From positions 713,867-777,866 of the forward strand of contig JAANYP010000760.1 in assembly GCA_020465985.1 (NCBI GenBank): a stretch of 64,000 nucleotides of DNA, read 5' to 3'. Below, piece after piece: positions 10,856 to 23,120 of the stretch. Below the pieces are notes generated by a model that saw only the letters and a program-made list of their open reading frames with translations, was not told where the DNA came from and did no database searches. Each line of letters starts with the position of its first letter. Positions within the stretch are counted from its first letter, which is position 1. The translations under genes and the position numbers were made by a program. This DNA is from Centrapalus pauciflorus (lineage: Eukaryota; Streptophyta; Magnoliopsida; Asterales; Asteraceae).

Positions 10856-13800
10856 TCAGCACTTTGGATTTTGATAGTAAAGCTTAAGCTTTGTTGGGTT
10901 GAAGAGATTCTTAGAACCATACGTCGAGTGATAAACATCCCCAAGAAGATCGTATTGAAGTCTAACATATAAAATGACCGGTATAGAAGCAAATACGCTG
11001 ATAACTATAGGTACCCAAATCAAGTTGTTATAATAAAGAACGAAGAAACTGACACTAAAAGCGACCATCATGGCTGCAATCGAGAGGAAGAGTGTTCCTA
11101 GACCTCTCATCAATCTTTTAGGTAATTTTTCCACGAAATCATCTTCAGCATAGCGAGATGTTAGGATAGATAAGAATATGAGGATTGAAATGGAAGAGAA
11201 TGTCAAGGAAATTGCATCTGCTATCACGAACGCTATGAAAGTTCTTTTACCAATAAACATAGGATAACCACTGTCTTGATCGTATCCACCAGGAACTGTA
11301 AAAGCGGCTGCAAATACTATGGTAGCTATAAGTGCTGCCACCACCATACTTTGGCTTGCCGTTCCTTTCATCCACTTCTCACTTGCGGACATAAGATCTT
11401 TGTGCTCCTTGCTAAACAATTCATGTGGTGTTAAGCCATCATTGTTCTTCTTTTCTCGATAAGTAGGAGGGATCATAGCTTCAACTTCCTGTATAAAAAT
11501 AGGTTAAATCATTTTCATTTGGTTTGTATTTTAGAACACGAAAGTGAAAGGGCCACACTTATGTACATATATATATATGGTTAGCCTAACTTTTATTCAA
11601 AAAAAAAAAGAGTCGAATTAATGCACAAAAGAAGACACCCAGTTATTCCATACTCACTACAAGAAAAGTGTCATTTAGTGACAGACGTTTTTAGTGACAC
11701 AAAAAAAAGTGTCACTATATCTTACTTTTAGTGACATTTATGAAAAAGTGTTGGTATAGAGCAATCTTTACCCACACTTTTTCTAAATTAGTGACACAAA
11801 CTTATAGTTATGATGTGTTTCTAGTTTGTATGAAAAAGAAAATGAGTGGCAACAAACGGAAGATTTTATATTCAAAGATAACATCTTAGAATCTCTAAGA
11901 GAAAGAAGTACCTTGAACCATAAGAGTTCTCGTTGCATTTGCAGAGCGACCCCAGAAACGTCTTGTAGTCTCTTTGTCTTGGCGCTCTTTCCAACTAAAT
12001 GCAACATAATATTGCCTTTATCATCCTTCAAAGGCGTTATCATATCCTTCATCGAGCCAATCTCATGCAAAAGATTGTAGATACCTTCATGACGGTGTGT
12101 GACCGCAACATGAAATATAGAATGGTTGTTATCATTTGTCTTCCATATTAGATCTGGATACTGGCGAATGAGCTCAACTACAAATTCCGTGTTTCCCATT
12201 TCAGCAGCAACAAATAGTATTCGGGTAGAGTGTTTCGGTCGTGCAGGTTTGGGCTTTTCGGCATTTGGTGGTAGCATTGGCCTTTTATCTGGCATAACTG
12301 AATCATTATTGGGCCCTTTGAGTAGTTTAGAAAGTCCAACATGCATGTTCACAATGTTTGATGAAATGACTCCTAGTAATTGTACTGCCTTTTGCCTTTC
12401 CTTTTCAAAAGATGTTTTTTCCTCCTCCTTAATTACATCTGCTGGCCCTCTGATGATTTCGTCGATCGTATTCTTGGGCAATTTCACAATATTTGCCCAG
12501 ACGATCCTTAGTAAACGCATGGCGTCGCTTGGTTTCTCAGCAGGCCCAACCTCCATACAAATGACTGCAAAAAGAGGCAACCAATATGAATCAAAATAGA
12601 GACCAAATATTACTTCGGATTGAGTAGCTAGAAAAGGGAGTGAAACTGGCTAGCTAACAATTTGTTAAGTAGGAGTGGGTTCAATGGAAAATCTACATGC
12701 ATCGGAAAACCTGGGAACCACTTTATAGCCATTGGATCAGCTGATCCATCACGCGAGAATTTGATGCATCACATGGGGAATTTGATGCATCACGCGGGAA
12801 TTGTGATGCATTTATGGTGGTGCATGGAGGTTTTCCAAGGTTTTCCGATGCATGTTGGTTTTCCATTGAACTCCGCTAGTTAATTATACAGGGGGTAGAG
12901 ATATTCACTTTGACTGATGAATCTCCAAATAAAATGCGGTTGTATTGGTTTACATGCTTCCGTCTTTCGGGCCAAAACACCAAGTACATTTCCACTCCGA
13001 GCAAGTTCTTCCCGGTCGGTCACAATTTTCAAAGCAACCTCTACAAAATATTCAACAAAAACTGAATGAGAATGTTGAAGGTTTACAAGAAAGGATGCAT
13101 AAAAGATTGACGACGAAAAAGATACATCTCTACGCATAAGATTTTTATCCCAATTACTAAATAGATCAACTAAGCGTTGGAAAATCATACTCAGACAACT
13201 TTATTGACCTAACAGACAAACCTAACTACGTATGTATGTATCTAAAGTTACTTACCAAAGAGATTGGCTTCAACACATTTTTCAAACACCCAAGTACGTT
13301 TCTGATGCGTCCAAAAGTCACCGGTCATTTTATTAGAGTTATCGTATAGATAATTCACCATGTCCCGTTGTCCAAATAAAGTAGCCATGTAAAGCGGCAT
13401 CATATCTTGACTACCCGGGATTTCCAGCAGTGCAATGTTCTTTTTCAGCATGGTTTTAACAATGTTCACATTTCCACTTGCTGCTGCTAAACACAGTGCC
13501 GTGTTGCGGTTTTTGTTTGGAAGTTGTAGATCTTCCCGAGTCATCAAATCCACTAGATTTTCCACAAATGTTTCCATCAACTTGGAGCTTTTCGCGGATG
13601 CTGCGATGTGAAGTGCAGTATCACAGTTTTCTGTGATACTAAATCGTACAAGCTCTGGACGATCTTCAAGGATATCTTTAGCACATTTCCAGTCGCCTCT
13701 CATTGAAGCTTCGTATAGAGGCACACAGATCTTGATGTAGTCATCTCTACTTACTAGAAAGAGATTCGAAAGATTTGGTTAATTAATCAACTATTAATAA

Positions 13801-15712
13801 CGAGAGATTTTTATCTTTTTCAACACACTAGCACCAATTAAGCATGTTATATTATGTAAAAAAACCATAGTATTGTTGTTAATTTCTTGACGTATTGAAT
13901 GGTTTTGGTTGAAACTACAACGACTATGGAGGTGCGGAATGCATACTCTTGTAAGTTTAACCAAAGTCACGACTCTAATGTTAATGTGGGGGTCGGGGGG
14001 ACGCACCCCTTGCAGGCAGTAAGTGCGACCGCTCGTGGTCACAAGTTTGATAGGGCCTCATCGGAAAATTAATTGGTGATCGGACAAATGGTGAAAAACT
14101 AAAGTTTAAGTTTAATTACTGTGTCTCACGTCATTAACAAAAAAATATGTGAGGGTGAGGATGTATGATTAGTAAAAATAAGTGTGTAGCAATGCCCTTT
14201 CAGATAAACATAGTTTTGAAATTAATTGTTTTGTTGAAGTCGTTGTTTTAAATGTTTTTTTATGTATATATCAATAGCTAGACTACTAATAACTAATAAA
14301 TTTTTATATAAAATTAAAAATTTTCACATTTTAAGAGCCTATTATGTAATTATCGTGAGGGTCCTACGGGCAGAGGCCCTGGCGGTGTGCCAAAGTTTGT
14401 GCAGCTGCTGTGCCAAAGCTTCACAAGCTTAACAACATGTGCCTATTGCTGATGTTAATCAGTTTCTTGCTGATTTTTTTACGGCATTTAGTGGTGGTTT
14501 TTGGGTGGTTAGTGAGAGGTTATTTTGTCTTATCCGTTCTTCAGAAACCGTATGCAAATCTATATATACAAATTTGGAAAACCCGAATAGGATATAAATG
14601 TTGTTTACAAGTGATTCATACACGTTCACAAAATCATCTAATTAAGTTTCTTGATTCCCAATGGGAGAATTGCTCAAACTAGCAAGAAACTTTTCTTTTT
14701 TTTTTTTTTTTAATTATAGCAATCTCGTAAATTTTGTCCCAAATAATGAAACCAACTTATGGTTTAGTTCCGATTATAGCATTTAACCGGTAAACAACAA
14801 GTAGGTTGTTATGTCAAACAATATATTAAATGGTAAAAAATAAACTCATTGTCACAATAAGAAAAAAAAAATAGGTTGTTATTTCAAACAATAAACCCTA
14901 TCTATAATTTACGGGAGAATTGCTTAAAATAACAAGCCACTTTTCCCTTTTTCTTATTATAGCAATCTCGTAAATTTTGTACCAAATAAAGGAATCAACT
15001 TTTTGTTCATTTCCGATTATAGCATTTAACCGGTAAACAACAAAAGTTAATATATTATTTGAAATAACAACCTACTTGTTGTTTACCGGTTAAATGCTAT
15101 AATCGGAACTAAACTAAAAGTTGGTTCCATTATTTAGGACAAAATTTACGAGATTGCTATAATAAGAAAAAAGAGGAAAGTTGCTTGCTATTTTGAGCAA
15201 TTCTCCCCTTTTTTACCGGTTAACTTTTGTTGTTTACCGGTTTAATGCTATAATCGGAAATAAACAAAGAGTTGGTTCCACTATTTGGTACGAGATTGCT
15301 GTAATAAGAAAAAAAAAGCCAAAACTTTTGCCTTGAAAATCCATCGAACATGTTTAAAATCCAACAAACCTGTTTCTCTTTTAATGATTGGTGATGGACC
15401 GCTACTAAGTCCTAAAAGTCACAATGAGGTTTTTTTTTTTTCTTTTACTTTTACTTTTGCTTTTCTTGAGTTATATATGATTATTAAGGAAAAATTCCAT
15501 CAAAAATATGGAATTTGCCCAGTATGTTAAGTTCTCGTACAGTTTCAGGAATATCAATGAACATAAATACCAAAAAAAAAAAAAGAAAAGACATTTCAAG
15601 AACATATATATATGAACTTACGAAGTAAATCGCCACGAGGGAGGTTTGGTTGCGAGGACGATGTCGAAGCTGATGCCGACGTTGCTTGTGATGGAGTAAC
15701 ATGTGAAGTCAT
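10856..15712 (-). CDS. Ankyrin-repeat/PGG-domain membrane protein (copy 1), 5 exons
   Basis: ACD6/ITN1-type protein assembled from exons 15622-15712, 13256-13753, 12909-13040, 11912-12564 and 10856-11488. All junctions are GT-AG and phase-consistent, giving 668 aa. Exon 1 starts MTSHVTPSQ and ends RGDLL. Exon 2 holds ankyrin repeats (DTALHIAASAKSSKLMETF, NTALCLAAASGNVNIVK, MMPLYMATLFGQRDMV). Exon 4 holds further repeats (ILFVAAEMGNTEFVVELI, HSIFHVAVTHRHEGIYNLL, NIMLHLVGK) after a stretch of about 60 residues absent from copy 2. The last exon is the PGG domain with DGLTPHELFSKEHKDL, AAAFTVPGGYDQDSG and about four membrane spans. Relatives are plasma-membrane or ER proteins in defence and salt/ROS signalling; the role here is inferred. 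Intron 1 (about 1.9 kb) carries a foldback cluster, intron 3 a MITE and intron 4 a CACTA end. No breaks seen. Confidence 0.88.
11655..11815. mobile_element. CACTA end fragment in intron 4
   Basis: Starts CACTACAAGAAAAGTGTCA, followed by the same AGTGACAC subterminal words as the element at 8890. The opposite terminus is missing, so this is a truncated CACTA copy within the ankyrin gene intron. Confidence 0.75.
12671..12878. mobile_element. MITE, GGGTTCAATGG family (copy 2)
   Basis: The left end GTGGGTTCAATGGAAAATC is mirrored by GGTTTTCCATTGAACTCC at the right. The interior has GATGCATCAC units spaced 21 bp apart. It lies in intron 3 of the ankyrin gene and does not touch the splice sites. 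Confidence 0.8.
13794..14660. other. Intron 1 sequence, nothing recognised
   Basis: 5' portion (in + coordinates) of the long first intron of the ankyrin gene. Short open frames here have no family resemblance. Confidence 0.5.
14664..15310. mobile_element. Nested foldback cluster in intron 1
   Basis: Four related arms. Two are forward (from about 14664 and 14913, each GGGAGAATTGCT...ATAGCAATCTCGTAAATTTTG...TTTAACCGGTAAACAAC). Two are reverse (about 15063-15206, ending TTGAGCAATTCTCCC, and about 15225-15310). This looks like one foldback inserted into another of the same family, with the outer right end lost. No coding sequence. Confidence 0.7.
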
Positions 15713-17560
15713 GATCAGATTGGTGGATTCCGGTGGCCGGCGGCTGATGGGGTTTAAGTCTTTAACTGAACTTAACCATATATATGTTTGTTTATGAAAC
15801 TGTAGTCTGTAGAGTGGGAATGAAGATTGGTTGAAGTCTTGAAGACAATAGGAATTAGATTGAATTATATTTTAAAAAAAAAAAAAAAAAAAAAGCAAGT
15901 GGGTTTGAATGTGAAAAGAGATCGATAATTGTTGGACCCAACTAAGTAGAATATGTGAGTTGTCAAGACTCAAAACTCAAGATGGTCAAAATAAAGAAAA
16001 TTACTAATTAAATCACTTATTATTTAATTAACCATTAAAAAATGTTAAAGAATAATCCTACTACTAATCCATGATTAAAATATAAAATTAGACTTGGTCA
16101 AGAAAATCTATTTCAAACGTGACCGGAGACAATGATGAGAATCACTATTGTTTGGTAGAAAAGTATCGATGAAAAAGAAATTAAGATAAATTATTAGTTA
16201 GTAGACGTGAGTTATGTTTATAATTTCTCTATAAATTCTCAAGTTGTATAAATATATAGTTTAATATTCAATTCTCTTATTTCTTTAGCAGTGGTGGAAA
16301 ATTAAGTAAAAACTAAGATTAAGGAAAGAGAAATACAACAATCATAAGATTATTGTATTTTCAAGTTTCATGGTCTAAAAAAGCTTCAAAAGAATCAGAC
16401 CATTGTAGTTCAGTTAAAAAAACGTTTTAAAAAGCAATCAAAGATAAGATCGAAGAGAATGAGTCACAAGATGCCAAAGATTATATTCACATTTATTGTC
16501 TTTTCAACTCTCTCTAACAAACGCAACCTAACGTAATAAAAGGAGTAGGAAATGTTTACACCTCAAACTAGAGCCCTTTTAAAGTTATTACATAAAATGT
16601 TATGATTACTTATATGATATGAGTTATTATTTGTTACATTTTTATAAATTATTAATTGTTATTACGATATAAATTATTAATATATTTATATAAATTATTT
16701 CGATACGAGTTATTAATAAATTTGTAAAAATTATGAGTTGTTATTACCATATGTATTATTTTTTGTTACTTTTAGGAAATGAATTGTTATCCAAATTAAT
16801 GTTAATTACCACATAAAAATAAATTATTAATTATTTTTATGGTTACATTTTATATAAATTATCTTACGATATGAATTATTAAAAGAGACATTTAAAGGAT
16901 GTAACAAGTGTACATGTGATTAACAAAATGTATGACTCCTTTAAGATTTAATTATATCAATAGGCGTGGCCAAACGCCAGTCTTGATTTTGAACATTTCA
17001 CTCTGTTTAAGCTATGTCGATCCTTTATAACGTATACTTTTGACGTACGATGCATTAGGTTTATTTTGTTGTGTTTTAAGATTTATGACGTACGATTTTG
17101 ACCTTTTCACTCTATTAATGTTTACTTTTGTTGTGTTTTAAATCAATTTCTGTTAGATTTCTGTCAAGTTACTGACTATCCACTCTTGACGTGCGATCCA
17201 GTTTGAAAATATCATATCATTGGCATACATGAACCAACATCTATAAACATCATATCTAATCCAATTCTAAGATAATAATAATGAAAGGACCCAATTATTG
17301 ACGCTTAACGCTATTTGATGTATCAATTTTCTGATTTCTCGTCCATTTTCCCATAAACTAAAACTCAACATTATTTTTTGTGACATATAAATCTTATCAT
17401 TGATTGATAAAATTAAAATTGGTGATTAATACTTATTATTATTTATTAGAAATTGTAATAACAATTTATGAAAAATATTTAATGAAGAAATCTTAAATTT
17501 AAAAGTAATAAAAACCAGACAGTTATTAAACTCCTGTATTGATGCTATAAAACAAACTAA
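15713..17560. other. Upstream flank of ankyrin gene, low complexity
   Basis: The first few hundred bases should contain the promoter of the minus-strand ankyrin gene; I could not single out a TATA box. About 15873-15893 is poly(A). About 16560-16890 is built of repeated (A/T)TAAATTATTA words. No gene seen. Confidence 0.4.
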
Positions 17561-17566
17561 AGGGGC

Positions 17567-17805
17567 GTTTGATTCGCAGATTTTTTTCTCTGTAATTTGT
17601 ATTTTGTCAAAAGATTTGCATTATGCAGCATTTGCATTTGTCAGGATTTTGTCAAACAATCTGCATTATCTTATATAAAAAGTTTGATAATCTGAAAAAT
17701 GTAAGGTAACTGAGATTTAAAATCCCAGGGGGAGGCTGAGTTTTTTAAATAACAAAGAAGGAATGGATCTAAGAAATCCTGAGATTTTACATCCTTACTA
17801 ATAAT
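17567..17805. mobile_element. MITE, GTTTGATTCGCAGATT family (copy 1)
   Basis: Starts GGGGCGTTTGATTCGCAGAT. It shares, in opposite orientation, the words TTTGCATTATG, AGGATTTTGTC and AATCTGCATTAT with 27848-28152, whose end reads AGAATCTGTGAACCAAACG. A hAT-like terminus is inferred. Confidence 0.6.
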
Positions 17806-17814
17806 CAAATAACA

Positions 17815-17880
17815 AAAAAAGTTCACTACATAAATGTGTACAAAGTCAAAAGTTCAAAGCTATTTGATGTCATTTTCCCT
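17815..17880. mobile_element. End fragment of the 31.7-kb foldback family
   Basis: GTTCACTACATAAATGTGTA, followed by AAGTTCAAAGCTATTTGATG and ending CCCT. This closely matches the right end of the element at 31730-32290. Only one end is present. Confidence 0.7.
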
Positions 17881-17926
17881 TTTTTAAAATGTTGTGACAT
17901 TTTAAAAACTAATAATCAGATAATAG

Positions 17927-19983
17927 TTGTAACAAAATATGCTGCTAGAAGTCTCGGCCCTAAGGGACTGGACATCGAATCTCCATCCCGGCCTTTAGGC
18001 CTTATGTGTGGGTGTTGTCCGAGACTTGAACTCGACCTGGGTTCTTGGACATGATGACCCCCCGAGACTAATTCTCGATGTGGGAGTCTTTGGCGTTGTA
18101 GCTTCATTTCTGTCTTGGTATATATATTGACTTCTAAACTTCATTCTAGACTCCATTGATCCTTCTTTTCTACTACATACATACATATATTGATCGTTGT
18201 TGCTGTTTGTTAGAATTGAGACCCTAGACATTCAAGTCTCGGGGGCTAGTAATCAAGTTTGGGTTGTAGCTTTGTTTATAGCCTTACACATGTATGTAGT
18301 AATTCCTAAACCTCAATTCATGCTCCTATATGTATTCTACTTTCAATCTAGCATCAATTTATCATCAAGTCTCGGCCTAGGCTTACATAATGTAGAGTCT
18401 GAAACTTGTAATCTCTTTGTGACCAAGGACAAGACAACCCTGAGACAAAGTCTCGAGGTGAAGATAGTGAATGGTGATGGTGTTGTTTTGCTTTCTGGTT
18501 CAACACAAACTCCTCGCTTTTCGAAAACAAGTTGGCATTTAGCATTTGGATCGGTTTATGAGTCTAAGACTAAGCCTTGATCTTGACTTTAGTATGGTGA
18601 CCCCGAGACTTAGGCATGAATCATGATTTCTTTTGTATTGCAAGCTTATATCACTACTTGTCTACTTTATATGTATCTTAGTCTTGAAATAATATTGTAC
18701 CAAGTATAGAAAGAACAATCAAGATCAATAGCATCTAAATGAGCTACTATGAAATAAGATTAGCTATAAAACATATGAAAGCATATTTTATGTTAATGAT
18801 AGCTATGTTTACTTGCTTTGCACTCTATATTCTCAAATATAGACACATTTTTCACTCCAGACACGTGTTAGCTTGTTATAAGCCTAGATGGTTTTATTTA
18901 TTTGTTTTGTATTCTGTATTTAAAATACAGACATATCATGCAATCCAGACATAAGTTAAGGTGATTAAAGCCAATTTAAGTCAAACCTAGGTGCTAAAGA
19001 TAATAAAAGCCTATTTAAAGTGTATCAAAGCCTACTACTTCTATTAAAGCCTTATTAAGCCGATGCAAGCTATTTTGAGTATTTTTAAAGTCATTGGTGC
19101 AAAGCACTTACAGAGTTACAGTACAGCGAGTAACAGATAAACATGTTTATATGTATTTTATATAATTGAGACATATTTTGCTTCTATATGCTATCTTTGA
19201 TTCTCTATAGAGTTTATGTGAGTGATTGTAAACGCTGAGGCACATGCAGTACCCGACTTAGCATGATCTCACATGAGTTCTATAAACAAGCTTTATTTAT
19301 GCTTCTACTTGTCTGTCTTCCAGCATCTTTGATTCAGCATGCCATATTTATGCGTTACTTTGTGCATTTCATTTGAATTTACTAATATTATAAGCAAATT
19401 AATGCTAACTACTACTCCTGGTCGTATACTCGGGCGTATACTCGGGAAGCTAGTCTCATATCACAGATTGATCATCTGTGGCAATTAAATATTCAGTTGT
19501 AGCATTTCTTATCCTAAAGTGTCATGTCTTAAATTGTACAACCGCAATAATTTGTGCTTCCTGCTAAAGGCATTTTATGTTCATATTTTGTCACATAACA
19601 TACATGCATCATGAATAATCCTGTAATTGACACTAAGCTATTAGCTTACAGTTGCTATTTAACCACTTTACTTACAAACTAAGGGAAAGACAAAGATGAA
19701 CCTTCCGCTTAGGTCTACTATCTGATCAGTCTAGAGGATTTTACCACACTATTCAGCTTGCGGTATTAGCCTATTATTGCTTTGGGAAATGGGTAACTGT
19801 TTTTATTATTTTCTATTGTGATGTAATAACAACTTAGTATCGTAACATTATAGCACGTTTAGTGCATAATAGTATTGTAATATTTTTATTAAGATTTATG
19901 TTAGCCTTTGTATTGTATTCTAGTTTATGGTAATTCCTCAACTTCTTGGGATTGTGATTGCATGATTAAGGCAGGATGTGACA
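17927..19983. repeat. Unclassified dispersed repeat, possibly LTR remnant
   Basis: About 2 kb without usable frames, carrying recurrent AAGTCTCGG / CCCGAGACT words (about 17950-18620). It could run from TGTAACAAAAT to GGATGTGACA, a TG...CA pair like an LTR, but no target duplication was found. The forward frame at 18197-18580 is not recognised. Confidence 0.3.
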
Positions 19984-20211
19984 CTTCAACTAAATAAAAA
20001 AATTATATAACCCAACTTACATTCTAATAAAACATAATGAAAATGTTAAAATGACTACGATAAAAGAAGGTTTTTTCCTTTAATAAAGAAGGTAGATACA
20101 TTCAAAGTTCAAACCAGTTTTGTTCATACGAGTCAACGGACTCAACGGTACGTCCAAAAAAAATGTGTTCACACTTCTCGTCCTCAATCATGACCTTTAC
20201 ATATTTGGGAA

Positions 20212-20479
20212 CTAGGTTATTACCCATGTATTACATGGGTTAACTTTAGAAATTGATATTTATATATATGTATAATATAATAATTATATGAATAATAAAA
20301 TTTGCTTAATTTTAGTTAGTTAGTTATTAAATTAATCCATATTAGATTTACATAGATTTGATTTGATTTAAAATTTAAAATAAAATGAGTAAATGACGTG
20401 GCAAAAGGAGAGAACGACATGTGGCAAATTAAATGAGAGCTTGCCATGTGGCATTTAGTCACTCTTTTAATAGTATAGA
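20212..20479 (-). mobile_element. Helitron (non-autonomous)
   Basis: On the minus strand it starts TCTATACTATTAAAAGAGTG and ends with the hairpin CCCATGTAATACATGGG, a short spacer and CTAG. It is inserted between A and T, the Helitron rule. 268 bp, no Rep/helicase. It carries ATGCCACATGGCA near the 5' end, a word shared with the other Helitrons here. Confidence 0.88.
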
Positions 20480-20584
20480 TAGATATGACATGTCAACGCA
20501 CCAGTACAGCTAGTGACCTATCCTTGAGTTTTCAAATCATTTATTTTCTAATTAAAATTTCTTTATTTAATAATCGTGTAATAA

Positions 20585-20690
<106 letters not shown>

Positions 20691-20918
20691 AGGTGGGTTC
20701 AATGGAGAACCTCCATGCATCGAAGAACTTTGAAGAACCTCAATCCACTACCACAAATGCATCACAATTCCCCCGTGATGCATCATTGTTTCCACGTGAT
20801 GCATCAAATTTTCGCGTGATGTATCGATTTCTACGTGATGCATTACGATTTTTAGGGATGCATTATGGTTCTTCAAGGTTCTTCGATGCATAGAGGTTCT
20901 CCATTGAACCCACCCCTA
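20691..20918. mobile_element. MITE, GGGTTCAATGG family (copy 3)
   Basis: Inverted ends AGGTGGGTTCAATGGAGAAC and GTTCTCCATTGAACCCACCC. The centre holds at least five GTGATGCAT(C/T)A-like units spaced 19-21 bp. It abuts a long (TA)n(GA)n tract on the left and a (CA)n-like tract on the right. A forward frame passes through it but reflects the repeat. Confidence 0.85.
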
Positions 20919-23120
20919 CACACACAGACATAATTCACGATAAAAAATATTTTATCTCATCGTTATACTACCAGAAACATTTAGGTTTCAGGCCTACATG
21001 CACCTAACATATTATTTGTGCATTTATCGGGAGGTTAAATTTTAGTTTCGAAAACATATATTAAAATGGAATTAATGGTTTAAAAAAACTAATTCTTGTA
21101 CACGATAAAATGTATACACTTCATATTATTATCAAATAATACACACACTTCTATACGCAAACCATTAAATACAATACAATACGTGAAATACGTAATTTTA
21201 TAATAATAATTTTTCTAACTATATATATACATTCAAACAAAAAACGTTGTTATAAAAAAAACTTTATAAATCTTACTAACATCATATTGAAGACATCTAA
21301 TTAATCCAATACCCAAATTTCTTTAGGTAAAAATTCATTTAACTCATTTTACAGTCGTGTCTATTTATCGCTTCATTATTACAGGTAATCTTCATTTTCT
21401 TGAATAATAAGCTAAAAAAAATAATACAATTATAGGTCAATTTTGAAAGTTTAATATAATAACACAAAATCATGATAAAACTTATAATGTAAAAATGTAG
21501 CAAGACGACGTAATTTTTTACGTTTGGATAATGATTTGTTCAGCAGAGTCGTTATTCTTTGTTTAGGTTTCGAATTTATTCTCGTACCATCATGATTTTC
21601 TTATATTGTACTGACACATGGCTAGCTTTTTTAAAAAAAAAACTGTAGAAATACAATTTTAAGATGTGATTTAACAATATAAAAATGATAAGAAAAACTA
21701 TAGTAATACAACTAATGGACAAATTATATGCAGTTATGAACATATTAAAATAAACAACGTAAGTCCAGATAAAAATTCAAAATGGTTAAGAATCGTTAGA
21801 TCTTCTAAAAGCTGGCGGTGTTAAAATATCACATTATTTATGCAAAATTTTAACCAAATTTTGAGTCAATATTTTTTAATTGTCAATCTTCAACACTCTT
21901 TTTAATTGCTAAAAAAAATTAATTTTACACGTTTTGCTATATATATCCTACTTTTTTCTGCAAATTTTGTTAGTAAAAAGCTTTGCATTTATCGTCATGC
22001 TAATCCAAAGTTTGTTGAGGAAATTAATAGTAAACCTCATCTGATTAGTTATGAACTTGAAGAGCTATGATTTGTTTTAATTGTCGATCTTATCACAAAG
22101 TTTGTTGGGAAAACAATGAAACTTATCCAATTTGTTAGAATTTAAAGGAATATAATCTAATTATAGCTATCCGACGGTATAGATATGTGCCACGTGAATA
22201 AGTTTTCTTTCTGTTTTGTCTGCAATATATATTTGTATATTTACACGAACAAAGATTTGTATGATGAGAGTTTCTGGTTTAACATTCAGCTCATCTTCTA
22301 CATCCATCTCCACCATGTGAAGGTTTTTATTTCTCATAAACAGTTTTAAGGTTTTTTCGATAAGGGTTTTTTTTCGATTTAATTCCTCTATAAGATGATG
22401 TTTTTTTCTCCATTATAGGTTTTCTTTAAATGGGTTTGGATTTTTAAACTAGAAAATGATATTGTTTCGAATGGAAGTTCGGATCGAGTAAGAGTTCTTT
22501 GTTTTTTAGGTTTGAGTTTTTATGGATTGCTTCAGATTTTATAATCATCGGCTTGTTTAAATGAACTTGTAGGGGTTTTTTTTTCAGTAAGTGACATGAT
22601 TTCGGATGTCAATGAGTTATTTGACTTTGTATAAATTTGAATCTGAAATAATCATTGACATTTTTGTTGTGTATTATATGTGATATGATTTTCTCTTGCT
22701 TATATTCTTTTTCTTTGTGTTTCTAATTTAGATACAAACTTTCAATGCTCTTGTTTTTCAAGTTGCTAATTTATGGTTCTTATCATATAAATAGTTACAA
22801 AATACATGGATGAATTTTTCAAAAACATGATCAACACATATAAATATTTCAAGAACATGATGAACACAAATAAATGACGATATTAGTAAATTTAATAATT
22901 AAAAAAATCAAAAGTTTACTAAATAATTTTATAAATGGTCCATTTATAGTTAAAGAAACGAAAACACTCATGGAGTTAACGAAAGTTAGATTGAAACAAT
23001 CAATATGTTAAATAAATTTATTTTTAGAGACAATCTGTGCAATTATTTTGTTTAAAGAATCAAATCTATAACTTTCTAAAAACCATGATGATCATTTAAG
23101 TAATCTATATCTATATCTAT
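20919..23120. other. AT-rich intergenic, no gene recognised
   Basis: No convincing coding sequence. About 22200-22760 has a leader-like look (CT-rich tract, GGTTTTT words), but I see no exon with family resemblance. Confidence 0.4.

Noticed and set aside
17927..19983. Confident solo LTR
   Set aside because: TG...CA-like ends can be proposed, but no target duplication or family match is visible, so it is kept only as an unclassified repeat.
22200..22760. Possible gene leader and first exon
   Set aside because: CT-rich and leader-like, but no downstream coding exon or splice-supported frame.
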